Shown in pieces: positions 42,235 to 51,405 of a DNA stretch of 64,000 bases. Source of the stretch: Prauserella_A oleivorans (lineage in GTDB: Bacteria > Actinomycetota > Actinomycetes > Mycobacteriales > Pseudonocardiaceae). Every line of letters begins with the position of its first letter. Position 1 is the first letter of the stretch. The notes under the pieces are model-generated. The model was not told the origin of the DNA and made no database searches. It was given only the letters and a program-made list of their open reading frames with translations. The position numbers and the translations under genes are program-made. The DNA is taken from positions 4,030,001 to 4,094,000 of the forward strand of contig NZ_JBHUNT010000001.1 of the NCBI RefSeq assembly GCF_042685745.1, given 5' to 3'.

Positions 42235-45200
42235 TCATGCCCGCAATCCCTGCTCGATCGCCGCGACGATCCGGGGACGCAGCTCGTCGGGCCGGATCAC
42301 CGCGTCGACCGAACCGACCTCCACGGCGCGCTGGATGCTGTGCACGCTGTCGAACTCGGCGGCCACCTCGCCGAGCTTCTCCGCCCGCACCGCCGCCCGC
42401 ACGTCGGCCAGTTCGGCTGTCAGCAAGGCACGCTCTCCCCCGCCGGCCTCGGCGATCCGGCGCTCCAGCTCGCGCACCCGCTCGTCCTTCGCCGTCCGGG
42501 CGTCGACGTCGCCGGCGAACACCACCGCCGCGGCCGGGGCACCGCCCAAAACCGACGCGAACGAGCCGTCCACGGCCAGGACCGTCATGTTCGGGTTCAG
42601 CGCCTTGGAGAACACGACGAACGCGCCGCCGTGGTAACGGGAGATCACGCAGAACACGATCGGCCCGCGGAAGTTGACGACCGCCCGGCCGATCTCGGCG
42701 CCGTACTCCAGCTGCAGCTTGCGCATCGACTCGGGAGAACCGTCGAATCCGGACAGGTTCGCGAGCACCACGAGCGGCCGGTTTCCGCTGGCGGCGTTGA
42801 TCGCCCTCGCCGCCTTCTTCGACGAGCGCGGGAACAGCGTGCCCGCGGTGTAGGTGTCCGGGCCGTCGGTCGGCGGGAACCCGCGCCGCGGCACCGACCG
42901 TGACTCGATCCCGAGCAGGCACACCGGATAACCGCCCAGGTGCACGTCCTGGACGACCGCGGTCTCGGCGTCGGCCATGCCGGCCCAGCGCTCCAGCACC
43001 GGGTGGTCCTGGTCGGCCACCGCGCGCATGACGGTCCGGATGTCGAACGCCTTCTTGCGACCGGGATTGGCCTCCCGCGAGAAGATCTCGCCGACCGTGG
43101 TGAAGTCGCTGCCCACCACGTTGTGCGGGAAGTCCGAGATGTCGCGGTCGACGGGGTCGGTGCTCTCCGCCCGTCGCGGCCGGTCCTCGCCCGGGGCGAC
43201 GTAGGTGTGGTCGTAGTGGGCCAGGAGCACGTCGCGGGCGCCCGCGAGGTCGTTGGCCCAGTACTGCGCCTGGCCGTTGGGCCCCATGACCCGGTCGTAG
43301 CCACCGATGCCGAAGTTGTCCTCGGCGGACACGCCACCGGAGAAGTCCAGCGACTGCTTGCCGGTGAGCACCATCGCCGAATCGGGCGTCATCACGAGGA
43401 TGCCCTTGGTGTGCATGAGCATGGTGGCCTCGGCGTTCCAGTACGGCTGCGCGCCGACGTTGATGCCGGCCACGACGACATTGATCTCGCCGCCGTCCTG
43501 GGTGAAGTGCACGATCCGTTTGAGGGCGGCGGCCACCCAATCCATGTTCTCCGTGCCGGAATCCATGGCGATCCGCGCTCCCGCCGAGAGGGCGAACCAC
43601 TCCACGGGGACGCGCATCTCCTCGGCGAGATCGAGGGCCGCGATCACGCGGGCACACTCCGGCTCGGACAGCGCCCCGAGCGCCTTGGTGGGGTCGCCGA
43701 ACAGGGCGACGCGCGTCATGCCCTCCGGATACCGGGGTGTCGGCGTGGTGACGACCCCCGCGACGATGCCGGCCTTGTTCCGTCCCTTCGGCCGGTCGAC
43801 GGGCACGAGCCTGCCGGTGTCGTCGAGGTCGTACTCGACGAAGGTGCCGCCGGGGCCGGCCAGCATGTCGGTGAGCTCGTAGGGGTAGACGGTGCCGCGC
43901 CGCCGGGCCCGGAGCACCTTCTGGCCGTAGTCGTCGAGCGGCTGGATGAGCTCGGTCGGCGGCTCGGTGACGGAGATCCGCACGCCGGCGCCGACGTGGT
44001 AGGAGATCCGTACCGCGATGTCGGTCAGCTCGCCGGTCTCGGCGTCCCGCTGACGGCCGAGGAAGAGCACCTCCTCGAGTCCCGCCCCCGCCGTGGTCGG
44101 CACCACCCGCTTGGCGATCGCGTTGAGCTCGTCCATCGTGAGCTCGCTGGGCGGCCACACGTAGAGCAGCACACGGTTGGTGTCGAACCGCTTCTTCGCG
44201 GGCCGCTGGGCCTGCACCTTCCGGATCGCGTCGAGGCAGGCGTCGAGCGTTCCCTCGACGGCCGGCAAGGCGAGCATGCGGCCTTCGTCGTCGCGCAGCG
44301 GTGTCAGGTCGCGCACCTGGGCCATGGCGACGAGCCGTTCGTCGGCCGGGTTCTCCGGCGCGACGCACCGGTACAGGTAGACCTCCTCGTCGGCCGAGGG
44401 CAGGCGGGTGAGTTCGAAGTTCTGCCACCGGGCGAGCTGCAGGCGCTGCGCGATCAACGGGTGCAGGCCACGGATCAGCCGGTCCTCGGCGAGCCCGTCC
44501 TGCGCGGGCCGGAACGTGAAGTGGTGGTGCATGGCGGCACCGCTGCGCCCGGCGACGCTCGTGGTGACGCGCCGGAGACGCTCCGGCAGCGGCGCCCCGG
44601 CGACGACCTCGCGCAGCTGCTCCGCCATCGCGTCGGCGTCGGCGGGCTGGTCCTTCCACGTCAGGTAGACGTCGGCGACGAGGTCGGCGGGCTCGGCGCC
44701 GGCGGCCAGTTCCCCGACGGCCCGCAGCGCGTCACCGAGCCCGGCGAAGTCCGTGGCGGTGGCGACGAGCCGCAGCCGGCTGCCGTCGAGCCGGTACTCG
44801 GCGGTGACGCAGTCGAACCCGGACCGGGAGAGGCCGCGCACGTTCTGCAGCCTGCGGCTGTGGTAGTACCGCCGGCTCAGCACCTCCAGCAACGCCTTCT
44901 GGTCGGTGCCCGGCCTGCCGATCCGCTGCCCGATCATGCGCACCAGCGGTTCGGGGCTCGCCACCATCTCGGCGATCCGCTCCTCGCGGTCGGGCGCGTC
45001 GGGATGGGCGTCCAGGTGCCGGAGGTGCCGCCGCACGGCGGTGTAGATCTCCGCGCGGTTGCGCCGGAGCATGGGCTGGGCGAACCAGCGGAACACGAGG
45101 CTCCGCGCGAGGTCGCCCACGGCCGGGAAGCGCAGCTGCGTGGCGACGATGAGGTGCTCCAGTTCCTGCCCCACCATCTGCCGCAGCGAGTTCCCCGGCG

Positions 45201-47733
45201 CGGGCTCGGTGAGCCACTGCTGCAGCAACGTGGTCACCACGACGACGTCGGAGGCCGCCCGCTGCTGCGCGAGGAAGATCCGGAAGACCGCGTCCTCCAG
45301 TGCCGGGGTGCGCTCGAGATCCGCGACGCCGTAGTGCGCGAGCACGCGCGTGAGTCTGATGCGGAACCCCTCCGAGAGGCCGGCGCGTTCCGCGTCGAGA
45401 CTCTGCAGGTAGGTGTGGAAGTACTCACGCGGGCTGTGCACCCGGGTGTCGGCCTTGGTCTCCTCGCCGGCAGGCCGGTTGCGGCTGAGCTCGCAGAGGT
45501 CGGCGAACACTCGAAGCAGCTCCACCTCACCGGCGACCGGCCGCTGTCCCTCGGACACCAGCTCGGCGCGTGCCTTGAGGTACTCGGCGAGCGTGCGGCC
45601 CTGGTCGTGCGGGTCGGCGTCGTAGCCGAGCAGCAGGCTGCGCAGCTCGTCCAGCCCGTGCCGCACCCGGTCGGCGGCGGCCGTCTCGGCGGGCTCGGGC
45701 GGCAGCTCGAGATCCGTGGCCTGCACGCGCTGCGGGGAACCGCCGGCCGCGTCGACGTCACCGAGCGGCTCCAGGCGCAGCAGGATCGCGCCGGTCTCCA
45801 CCTGGCTCCCGACGGACACGGGCCGCTGCGTGAGCCGAGCCGGGTAGGGCGCCCGCAGAACCGTCTCCATCTTCATGCTCTCGAGCACGAGCACCGCCGC
45901 GCCCTCGTCCACCTCGGCGCCGACCTCGACCGGCGTCGCCACGACGAGCGCGGGCGCGGGCGAGCGCACAACGCCGCCCTCGTCGCGGCTGATCCGGTGC
46001 GTGACGCCGTCGACCTCGACGAGATGGATCGGGCCGTGCGTGCCGGTCACCAGCCGGTACCGTCGGGTGTGGACGGTCAGCTGACCGGAGCGGTCGTCGA
46101 ACCGGTCGATCTCGGCGTCGAACGGCGGCGTCGTGGCGGCACCGTCGATGGCGATGCGGAACCGGCGCGCCCCGGTACGGGCGACGCTGACGCGGTAGCT
46201 CTCGCCGCGCAGTTTGAGGTCGATGGACTCGCCACCCTCGTGCTGGACCTGGGGCCGCCCGCCGTAGGCGGTGGAGAGCAGCCGCTGTTGCTCGGCGCGC
46301 TCGGCCTCCTCGTAGGCCTCGATGGCCGCAGCCGCGAGGGCGACCCCGGAGTGCCGGTGCGTCGACAGCCTGCCCTCGGCGCGGACCCGGTCGATCCACC
46401 CGGTGTCGGCGCTGCCGTCGATCACCTCGGGCGCGTCCAGCAGGTCGAGCAGGAAGCTCTTGTTGGTGGCCCCGCCCTCGATGAGGACCGTCGTCTCCCG
46501 CACCGCCCGGCGCAGGCGGGCGAGCGCCTCGTCGCGGGTGCGGCCGTAGGCGATGATCTTGGCGATCATCGAGTCGAAGTCGGCGGGGATCGTGTCGCCC
46601 TCGCCCACGCCGGTGTCGACGCGGATACCCGGCCCGCTCGGCAGGTCGAGCAGTGCGATCCGGCCGGGGGCGGGAGCGAAGTCGCGATCGGGGTCCTCGG
46701 CGTTGAGCCGCGCCTCCACGGCGTGCCCGGACTCGGCGGGCGGCGCGCCGGTGAGCCTGCCCCCCTCGGCGACCTCCACCTGCGCCTTCACCAGGTCGAA
46801 GCCGGTGGTCGCCTCGGTGATCGGGTGCTCCACCTGGAGCCTGGTGTTGACCTCGAGGAAGGCGAACAGCTTCTCCCCCGGGTGGTACAGGAATTCCACG
46901 GTGCCCGCACCGCGGTAGCCGACCGCGAGCGCCAGCCGTTCGGCGGCGGCCTTGAGCTCGCGGGTCTGCTCGTCATCGAGGAGCACCGAGGACGACTCCT
47001 CGATGACCTTCTGGTTCCGCCGCTGCACCGAGCAGTCCCGCACACCCAGCGCCCACGCGGCGCCCTGCCCGTCGGCGATGATCTGCACCTCGACGTGGCG
47101 GGCGCCGGTGACGAGCCGCTCCAGGAACACGACGCCGCTGCCGAACGCGCGGGCGGCCTCGGCGCTGGTGCGCTCGTAGGCGTCCCGCAGCTCGTCCTCG
47201 GAGCGGACGACCCGGATGCCGCGGCCGCCACCGCCCGCGGTCGCCTTGAGCATGAGCGGATAGCCGATCTCCTCGGCAGCGCGCAGCGCCGCGTCGAGGT
47301 CCTCGACGGCACCCCGGCTCCACGGCGCCACCGGAACACCGACCTCCTCGGCGATGAGCTTCGCACCGATCTTGTCGCCCAGCTTGCGCATCGCCTCCGG
47401 CGACGGGCCGATGAACGCGACGCCGAGGCGGTCACAGAGCTCGGCGAACGCCGGGTCCTCGGCGACGAAGCCCCAGCCCACCCACGCGGCGTCCGCCCCG
47501 GTCTCCGTCAGCGCCCGCTCGAGTACCCCCAGGTCGAGGTAGGGCCGGGCGGAGGCCGGGCCGAGGTAGTAGGCGTGGTCGGCTTCCCGCACGAACGTGG
47601 CGGCGCGATCGGCATCCGTGTAGAACGCGATGGTCTCCCGGCGCGGCCCGCCCTCGGCGTTCAGCTCGCGGACGGCGTGGATCAGCCGCATCGCGGCCTC
47701 TCCACGGTTGACGATGGCGATGCGCGTGAACAA
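42235..47733 (-). CDS. Single-chain acyl-CoA carboxylase (biotin carboxylase-BCCP-carboxyltransferase)
   Basis: One polypeptide of 1,832 residues carries all carboxylase activities. The N-terminal biotin carboxylase (about 1-450) shows VNRGEAAMR, the ATP-grasp loop KATAGGGGRGIRVV and EVNTRLQVEHPITE. The biotin carrier domain (about 590-657) has ESMKMET, with the biotinyl Lys at about 621. A central region of about 500 residues of the eukaryotic-ACC type follows, then a carboxyltransferase from about 1240 (ALFGDPTKALGALSEPE, FSGGVSAEDNFGIGGYDRVM, SRYHGGAFVVFS). The layout equals eukaryotic ACC and the large actinobacterial fused carboxylases. The acyl-CoA substrate is not fixed. The TTG at 47733 gives the family's usual xFxRIAIVNRGEAAM start; a TTG at 47742 is the alternative. 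Confidence 0.93.
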   Translation of the reverse strand: MFTRIAIVNRGEAAMRLIHAVRELNAEGGPRRETIAFYTDADRAATFVREADHAYYLGPASARPYLDLGVLERALTETGADAAWVGWGFVAEDPAFAELCDRLGVAFIGPSPEAMRKLGDKIGAKLIAEEVGVPVAPWSRGAVEDLDAALRAAEEIGYPLMLKATAGGGGRGIRVVRSEDELRDAYERTSAEAARAFGSGVVFLERLVTGARHVEVQIIADGQGAAWALGVRDCSVQRRNQKVIEESSSVLLDDEQTRELKAAAERLALAVGYRGAGTVEFLYHPGEKLFAFLEVNTRLQVEHPITEATTGFDLVKAQVEVAEGGRLTGAPPAESGHAVEARLNAEDPDRDFAPAPGRIALLDLPSGPGIRVDTGVGEGDTIPADFDSMIAKIIAYGRTRDEALARLRRAVRETTVLIEGGATNKSFLLDLLDAPEVIDGSADTGWIDRVRAEGRLSTHRHSGVALAAAAIEAYEEAERAEQQRLLSTAYGGRPQVQHEGGESIDLKLRGESYRVSVARTGARRFRIAIDGAATTPPFDAEIDRFDDRSGQLTVHTRRYRLVTGTHGPIHLVEVDGVTHRISRDEGGVVRSPAPALVVATPVEVGAEVDEGAAVLVLESMKMETVLRAPYPARLTQRPVSVGSQVETGAILLRLEPLGDVDAAGGSPQRVQATDLELPPEPAETAAADRVRHGLDELRSLLLGYDADPHDQGRTLAEYLKARAELVSEGQRPVAGEVELLRVFADLCELSRNRPAGEETKADTRVHSPREYFHTYLQSLDAERAGLSEGFRIRLTRVLAHYGVADLERTPALEDAVFRIFLAQQRAASDVVVVTTLLQQWLTEPAPGNSLRQMVGQELEHLIVATQLRFPAVGDLARSLVFRWFAQPMLRRNRAEIYTAVRRHLRHLDAHPDAPDREERIAEMVASPEPLVRMIGQRIGRPGTDQKALLEVLSRRYYHSRRLQNVRGLSRSGFDCVTAEYRLDGSRLRLVATATDFAGLGDALRAVGELAAGAEPADLVADVYLTWKDQPADADAMAEQLREVVAGAPLPERLRRVTTSVAGRSGAAMHHHFTFRPAQDGLAEDRLIRGLHPLIAQRLQLARWQNFELTRLPSADEEVYLYRCVAPENPADERLVAMAQVRDLTPLRDDEGRMLALPAVEGTLDACLDAIRKVQAQRPAKKRFDTNRVLLYVWPPSELTMDELNAIAKRVVPTTAGAGLEEVLFLGRQRDAETGELTDIAVRISYHVGAGVRISVTEPPTELIQPLDDYGQKVLRARRRGTVYPYELTDMLAGPGGTFVEYDLDDTGRLVPVDRPKGRNKAGIVAGVVTTPTPRYPEGMTRVALFGDPTKALGALSEPECARVIAALDLAEEMRVPVEWFALSAGARIAMDSGTENMDWVAAALKRIVHFTQDGGEINVVVAGINVGAQPYWNAEATMLMHTKGILVMTPDSAMVLTGKQSLDFSGGVSAEDNFGIGGYDRVMGPNGQAQYWANDLAGARDVLLAHYDHTYVAPGEDRPRRAESTDPVDRDISDFPHNVVGSDFTTVGEIFSREANPGRKKAFDIRTVMRAVADQDHPVLERWAGMADAETAVVQDVHLGGYPVCLLGIESRSVPRRGFPPTDGPDTYTAGTLFPRSSKKAARAINAASGNRPLVVLANLSGFDGSPESMRKLQLEYGAEIGRAVVNFRGPIVFCVISRYHGGAFVVFSKALNPNMTVLAVDGSFASVLGGAPAAAVVFAGDVDARTAKDERVRELERRIAEAGGGERALLTAELADVRAAVRAEKLGEVAAEFDSVHSIQRAVEVGSVDAVIRPDELRPRIVAAIEQGLRA

Positions 47734-47904
47734 GAGCGGCAAACCTCACAACCTGCGACAACGTACGAAGGGCGACGCCCGGTTCGCGGCCGTCGCCCAC
47801 CCTGTCCCCAACCCTCCCGGTTACCGCCGAGTCCGGGAATGATCGGACTCACCACGACGCGCCGCGCCGGTTTGTAGGGTCCCGCCAAAAGGGTGGCCGG
47901 GCGG

Positions 47905-48618
47905 TCAGCTCAGGATGCCCTGCGTCGCGAGATGCTCCACGAGGAGCTCGCCGACGTGGTGGATGTGCTCGCTCATCGCGGCGCGGGCGGCCGCGGCGTC
48001 GCGCGACCGCAGCGCGGCGAGGACGGCCATGTGGTCGTGTGCCGACGCCGCCGGCCAGCCCTCGATCCGGCCGAAGAAGCGCAGCGGCACATAGCTCACG
48101 GTGAGGTTGAGCAGGGACGCCATCCGCGACGACTCGGACGCCTTGTTGATGGTGCGGTGGAACTCGTGGTTCAGGCCGTCCACGAGCTGGGCGTCACCGG
48201 CTCGTTCGGCCTCGACGATCCGGTGCTGGAGGGTCGCGAGGTGGTCGAGCTCGTCGTCGCCGAGCCGGGTCGCCGCCCGCGCGGCCAGCTCTCCGGCGAT
48301 GTAGGCCTGGACGTCGAAGAGGTCACGGACGTCGCGGGCACTCAGCGCGACGACCCGGTAACCGCGCCGCGGTTGCCAGCGGACGGAGCCCTCGCTGCGC
48401 AGGATCATGAGCGCCTCGCGCACCGGCGTCTGGCTGACGCCCAGCTCGGCGGCGAGGTGCTCGGTGCGGATGAACTCGCCCGCCGGGAACTGCCCGGCCA
48501 TGATCCCCTCGCGGACGTAGGCGGCGACGTGCTCGCTGAGCTGCTGCTTGTCGACGCCACGGCGCCGCGCGGACAGCACGCCGCCGGGCTCGCTCGCCGG
48601 CCGGTCCGCCCGGGTCAT
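47905..48618 (-). CDS. GntR/FCD family transcriptional regulator
   Basis: A regulator of 237 residues from the ATG at 48618 (AAGGA 7 nt upstream; an ATG at 48636 is the alternative). The GntR winged helix (LSEHVAAYVREGIMAGQFPA, EHLAAELGVSQTPVREALMI, EGSVRWQPRRGYRVV) is followed by the FCD helical domain, with metal-ligand candidates in HEFHRTI and the His pair in SEHIHHVGELL. It is divergent from the hydratase and dehydrogenase genes and shares with them a perfect 18-bp palindrome, so it probably controls them and itself. The 170-bp gap to the carboxylase start holds no recognised gene. Confidence 0.9.
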   Translation of the reverse strand: MTRADRPASEPGGVLSARRRGVDKQQLSEHVAAYVREGIMAGQFPAGEFIRTEHLAAELGVSQTPVREALMILRSEGSVRWQPRRGYRVVALSARDVRDLFDVQAYIAGELAARAATRLGDDELDHLATLQHRIVEAERAGDAQLVDGLNHEFHRTINKASESSRMASLLNLTVSYVPLRFFGRIEGWPAASAHDHMAVLAALRSRDAAAARAAMSEHIHHVGELLVEHLATQGILS

Positions 48619-48644
48619 CTGCCCATCCTTGTCCATCCCACGCG

Positions 48645-48662
48645 TGCATTCTATAGAATGCA
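48645..48662. promoter_or_regulatory. Perfect palindromic GntR operator
   Basis: TGCATTCTATAGAATGCA is a perfect 18-bp palindrome in the GC-rich gap between the GntR gene and the hydratase gene. It lies 26 bp from the regulator's start and about 40 bp from the hydratase start, over the expected promoters. FadR-subfamily (FCD) regulators bind short palindromes of this kind. Confidence 0.85.
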
Positions 48663-48689
48663 GCGGTCACGACCGAAGGAGATCGAGCG

Positions 48690-48707
48690 ATGCGGGGATG
48701 TGCATGA
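48690..48707 (+). CDS. Possible five-codon uORF overlapping the hydratase start
   Basis: AAGGAG at 48676-48681 is spaced for the ATG at 48690, which reads only M-R-G-C-A before a TGA at 48705-48707 that overlaps the hydratase ATG at 48704 (ATGA). The hydratase start itself lacks a well-placed Shine-Dalgarno sequence. Translational coupling through a minimal ORF is possible, or the ribosome simply uses a longer spacing. Confidence 0.3.
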   Translation: MRGCA

Positions 48708-49573
48708 CGGCGCCCGACACCGAGAGCCTGCGTCACTACGTCGAGGGCTGGCGGCCCGGCCCCCAGGTCCACGAGGGGGTGATCTCCGCGGAGCCGGTCG
48801 CCGCACTGTCGGCCGTGCTCGACCAGCCCACCGCCGCGGGCCCCGGTGATCCGCTGCCACCGCTGTGGCACTGGCTGCACCTGCTGGAGTGGCCCGCCCA
48901 GAGCGAGCTCGGTCCCGACGGCCACCCGCTCGCCGGCCACTTCCTGCCGCCCATCCCCGACCGCCGCCGCATGTTCGCGGGAGGACGGGTGCGGCTGGCG
49001 CGCGCACTGGAGGTCGGGGCGCCGGCGCGCCGGGCATCCACGATCGCCGACTGCGTCGTCAAGGAGGGACGCTCCGGCGAGATGGCGTTCGTGACCGTGC
49101 GCAGCGAGTGGAGCCAGCACGGCGAGATCAGGCTCACCGAGGAACTCGACTACGTCTACCGCTCCGGCGACGACACCCCGCGTGCGTTCACCGTCCCCGA
49201 GGAGGAACCGCCCGCCGCCGACGTGCCGTGGCGGATCGTGCCCCGGACCGGGCCCACGGTGCTGTTCCGGTTCAGCGCGCTGACCGCCAACGCGCACCGG
49301 ATCCACTACGACTTTCCCTACGCCACCCAGGTCGAGGGGTATCCGGGCCTGGTGGTGCACGGGCCGTTGCTGGTGCTGCTCATGCTGGAGCTGGTGCGCC
49401 GCAACGACGATCGTCCCGTGGAGTCGGTGAGCTTCCGGCTGCGCCGCCCGGTGTTCGGCGGCATGCCGATCGCCGCGCAGGGCGGCCCGGCCGCCGACGG
49501 CACCGTCGAACTCGCCGTCGCCAGCGCCCTCGAACCTCGCCACGCCACCGCCCAGGTGCGCTTCGCCTCGTAG
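48704..49573 (+). CDS. 3-methylfumaryl-CoA/mesaconyl-C4-CoA hydratase-like protein (MaoC/FAS1-like)
   Basis: A 289-residue hot-dog-fold protein with an N-terminal FAS1-like dehydratase half and a C-terminal MaoC-like half. The block LPPLWHWLHLLEWPAQSELG with HPLAGHFLPPIPDRRRMFAGG is characteristic of the HTD2/mesaconyl-C4-CoA hydratase group. The C-terminal half has the catalytic-type pattern FSALTANAHRIHYD and VVHGPLLVLLMLELVR. It hydrates a C4/C5 unsaturated acyl-CoA; the exact substrate is inferred. The ATG at 48704 is preceded by a five-codon ORF (48690-48707) whose stop overlaps it. Co-directional with the dehydrogenase gene 13 bp downstream. Confidence 0.85.
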   Translation: MTAPDTESLRHYVEGWRPGPQVHEGVISAEPVAALSAVLDQPTAAGPGDPLPPLWHWLHLLEWPAQSELGPDGHPLAGHFLPPIPDRRRMFAGGRVRLARALEVGAPARRASTIADCVVKEGRSGEMAFVTVRSEWSQHGEIRLTEELDYVYRSGDDTPRAFTVPEEEPPAADVPWRIVPRTGPTVLFRFSALTANAHRIHYDFPYATQVEGYPGLVVHGPLLVLLMLELVRRNDDRPVESVSFRLRRPVFGGMPIAAQGGPAADGTVELAVASALEPRHATAQVRFAS

Positions 49574-49586
49574 ACGGGAGCAGTCC

Positions 49587-50741
49587 ATGACGCCGGAACT
49601 CGACAGCGACGAGCTGGCCATCGTCGACACCGTCCGGGAGTTCGTCGACCGCGAGGTCCGCCCGGTGGTGCGGGAGCTCGAGCACGACAACGCCTACCCG
49701 GAGAAGCTCATCGAGCAGATGAAGGAGCTCGGCATCTTCGGGCTCGCCATCCCGGAGCCGTATGGCGACGTGCGGGTCTCGACGCCGTGCTACGCCATGG
49801 TCACCGAGGAGCTGGCGCGCGGCTGGATGAGCCTGGCCGGTGCCATGGGCGGGCACACGGTGGTGTCGAAGCTGCTCCTGGACTACGGAACCGAGGAGCA
49901 GAAGCGCAAGTACCTGCCGCGCATGGCCACCGGCGAGCTGCGCGCCACGATGGCGCTCACCGAGCCCGGCGGTGGGTCGGACCTGCAGGCCCTGCGCACG
50001 GTGGCCGTGCGTGACGAGAACGGCTACGTCGTCAACGGGTCCAAGATGTGGATCAGCAACGCCCGCCGCTCCGGACTCGTGGCGCTGCTGTGCAAGACGG
50101 ACCCGCACGCCCAGCCGGCCCACAAGGGCATCAGCGTGCTGCTGGTGGAGAAGGTGCCCGGGTTCACCGTCTCCCGGGACCTGCCCAAGCTCGGCTACAA
50201 GGGCGTCGAGAGCTGCGAGCTGTCGTTCGACGACTGCCGGGTGCCTGCCGATGCGCTGCTGGGCGGTGTCGAAGGCAAGGGCTTCGCCCAGATGATGCGC
50301 GGGCTGGAGATCGGCCGGATCCAGGTGGCCGCGCGCGCCACCGGTGTGGCCAGGGCGGCGTTCGACGACGCGCTGCGCTACGCCCAACAGCGGGAGTCGT
50401 TCGGCACGCCGATCTGGAAGCACCAGTCGGTCGGCAACCACCTCGCGGAGATGGGCACCAAGCTGACCGCCGCCCGGCAGCTGCTGCTGTACGCCGCCCG
50501 CCGCTACGACTCCGGCGAACGCTCGGACATGGAGGCGGGCATGGCGAAGCTGTTCTGCTCGGAGGTCGCGATGGAGATCGCACTGAACGCCGTGCGAGTG
50601 CACGGCGGCTACGGCTACTCCACGGAGTTCGACGTCGAGCGCTACTTCCGCGACGCGCCGCTGATGATCGTCGGTGAGGGCACCAACGAGATCCAACGCA
50701 ACGTCATCGTGTCGCAACTCGTGGCCCGCGGCGGTCTGTGA
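49587..50741 (+). CDS. Acyl-CoA dehydrogenase
   Basis: A 384-residue acyl-CoA dehydrogenase with standard motifs: MALTEPGGGSDLQALRTVAV, VEKVPGFTVSRDLPKLGYKG, the C-terminal VRVHGGYGYSTEFDVERYFRDAPL and GEGTNEIQRNVIVSQL. The catalytic base in this class is the Glu of the GEGTNEIQ region or its equivalent; both are present. It is paired with the hydratase gene and under the same likely GntR control, suggesting a short-chain or branched dicarboxylic acyl-CoA degradation step. Substrate not determined. Confidence 0.92.
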   Translation: MTPELDSDELAIVDTVREFVDREVRPVVRELEHDNAYPEKLIEQMKELGIFGLAIPEPYGDVRVSTPCYAMVTEELARGWMSLAGAMGGHTVVSKLLLDYGTEEQKRKYLPRMATGELRATMALTEPGGGSDLQALRTVAVRDENGYVVNGSKMWISNARRSGLVALLCKTDPHAQPAHKGISVLLVEKVPGFTVSRDLPKLGYKGVESCELSFDDCRVPADALLGGVEGKGFAQMMRGLEIGRIQVAARATGVARAAFDDALRYAQQRESFGTPIWKHQSVGNHLAEMGTKLTAARQLLLYAARRYDSGERSDMEAGMAKLFCSEVAMEIALNAVRVHGGYGYSTEFDVERYFRDAPLMIVGEGTNEIQRNVIVSQLVARGGL

Positions 50742-50919
50742 CCGGACCAGTGCGCGGTGCCGGACGGCAGGCCTGCGACCGGGCCCGCTTCGCCGGCCGG
50801 ACACCGAACGTGGCACGGTTGGGCTGAACCACCGGACAGCGCAGGCGCGCCGGGGTGCGTGACGACCATGCGCGCCGCCACCTCGGTGACGGCAGCGGAC
50901 AGCGCGGGAGAGGACCGGC

Positions 50920-51105
50920 GTGACCGAGGACGACGACAGACGCGGACAGGTACGGATCGTGTGCCCCAACTGCGCCGGTGAGGGTCATGTGCTCATCGCG
51001 CGGGCCGCGGTCCTCGCCGGCACGTCCAGGACGGTCCTCGCGCCGAATCCGTGTCCGCAGTGCGGTGAACGCGGGCACCTGTCCGGTCTCCACCCGCCCG
51101 GGTAG
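50920..51105 (+). CDS. Small zinc-ribbon-like protein
   Basis: A 61-residue protein from a GTG at 50920 with GGGAGAGG upstream. Two CxxC knuckles, CPNCAGEGH and CPQCGERGH, resemble the DnaJ central zinc-finger repeats and suggest one structural zinc. The N-terminus is acidic (MTEDDDRRG). No specific family is recognised. The 178 bp between it and the dehydrogenase gene hold nothing recognised. Confidence 0.7.
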   Translation: MTEDDDRRGQVRIVCPNCAGEGHVLIARAAVLAGTSRTVLAPNPCPQCGERGHLSGLHPPG

Positions 51106-51228
51106 CGACTTCGACAGCCGTACCGGCACCATCCGACGCCGCCGGCACGACGCTGATCGAGGTGCGGCGCGTTTCCCGCACCACCCGGCTGAGGACTATC
51201 CCCGCCCGTGCCGGGTATCCACCGGGAC

Positions 51229-51405
51229 ATGACGACGATGCCGTTCGAGCCGCGGCCCGAGTCCGGTGACGAGGAGATCGCCGCCGCCGACGTGGGCCGG
51301 GGAGGGCCGCAGCCGGCACCCGGGTTCGGCGTGGCCGGTGAGGAGCCCGACCAGACCCACGACGCGGAGCAGGAACAGGCCGAGGACAAGTCGGACGCCG
51401 ACTAG
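51229..51405 (+). CDS. Small acidic hypothetical protein
   Basis: A 58-residue, strongly acidic and Gln/Glu-rich frame from the ATG at 51229 (MTTMPFEPRPESGDEEIAAA). The composition suggests an intrinsically disordered protein. The Shine-Dalgarno sequence is weak. The stop abuts the stop of the convergent TetR gene. No family is known; it may be a real small protein because its codon pattern matches its neighbours. Confidence 0.45.
   Translation: MTTMPFEPRPESGDEEIAAADVGRGGPQPAPGFGVAGEEPDQTHDAEQEQAEDKSDAD

Noticed and set aside
42940..47877. A 1,645-codon open frame on the plus strand
   Set aside because: It is the antisense of the fused carboxylase gene, rich in Arg/Val/Gly/His as expected for shadow frames in high-GC DNA, with no domain similarity.
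50757..50981. A 74-codon ORF after the acyl-CoA dehydrogenase gene
   Set aside because: It overlaps the small zinc-ribbon gene in another frame and has no ribosome-binding site or family features.
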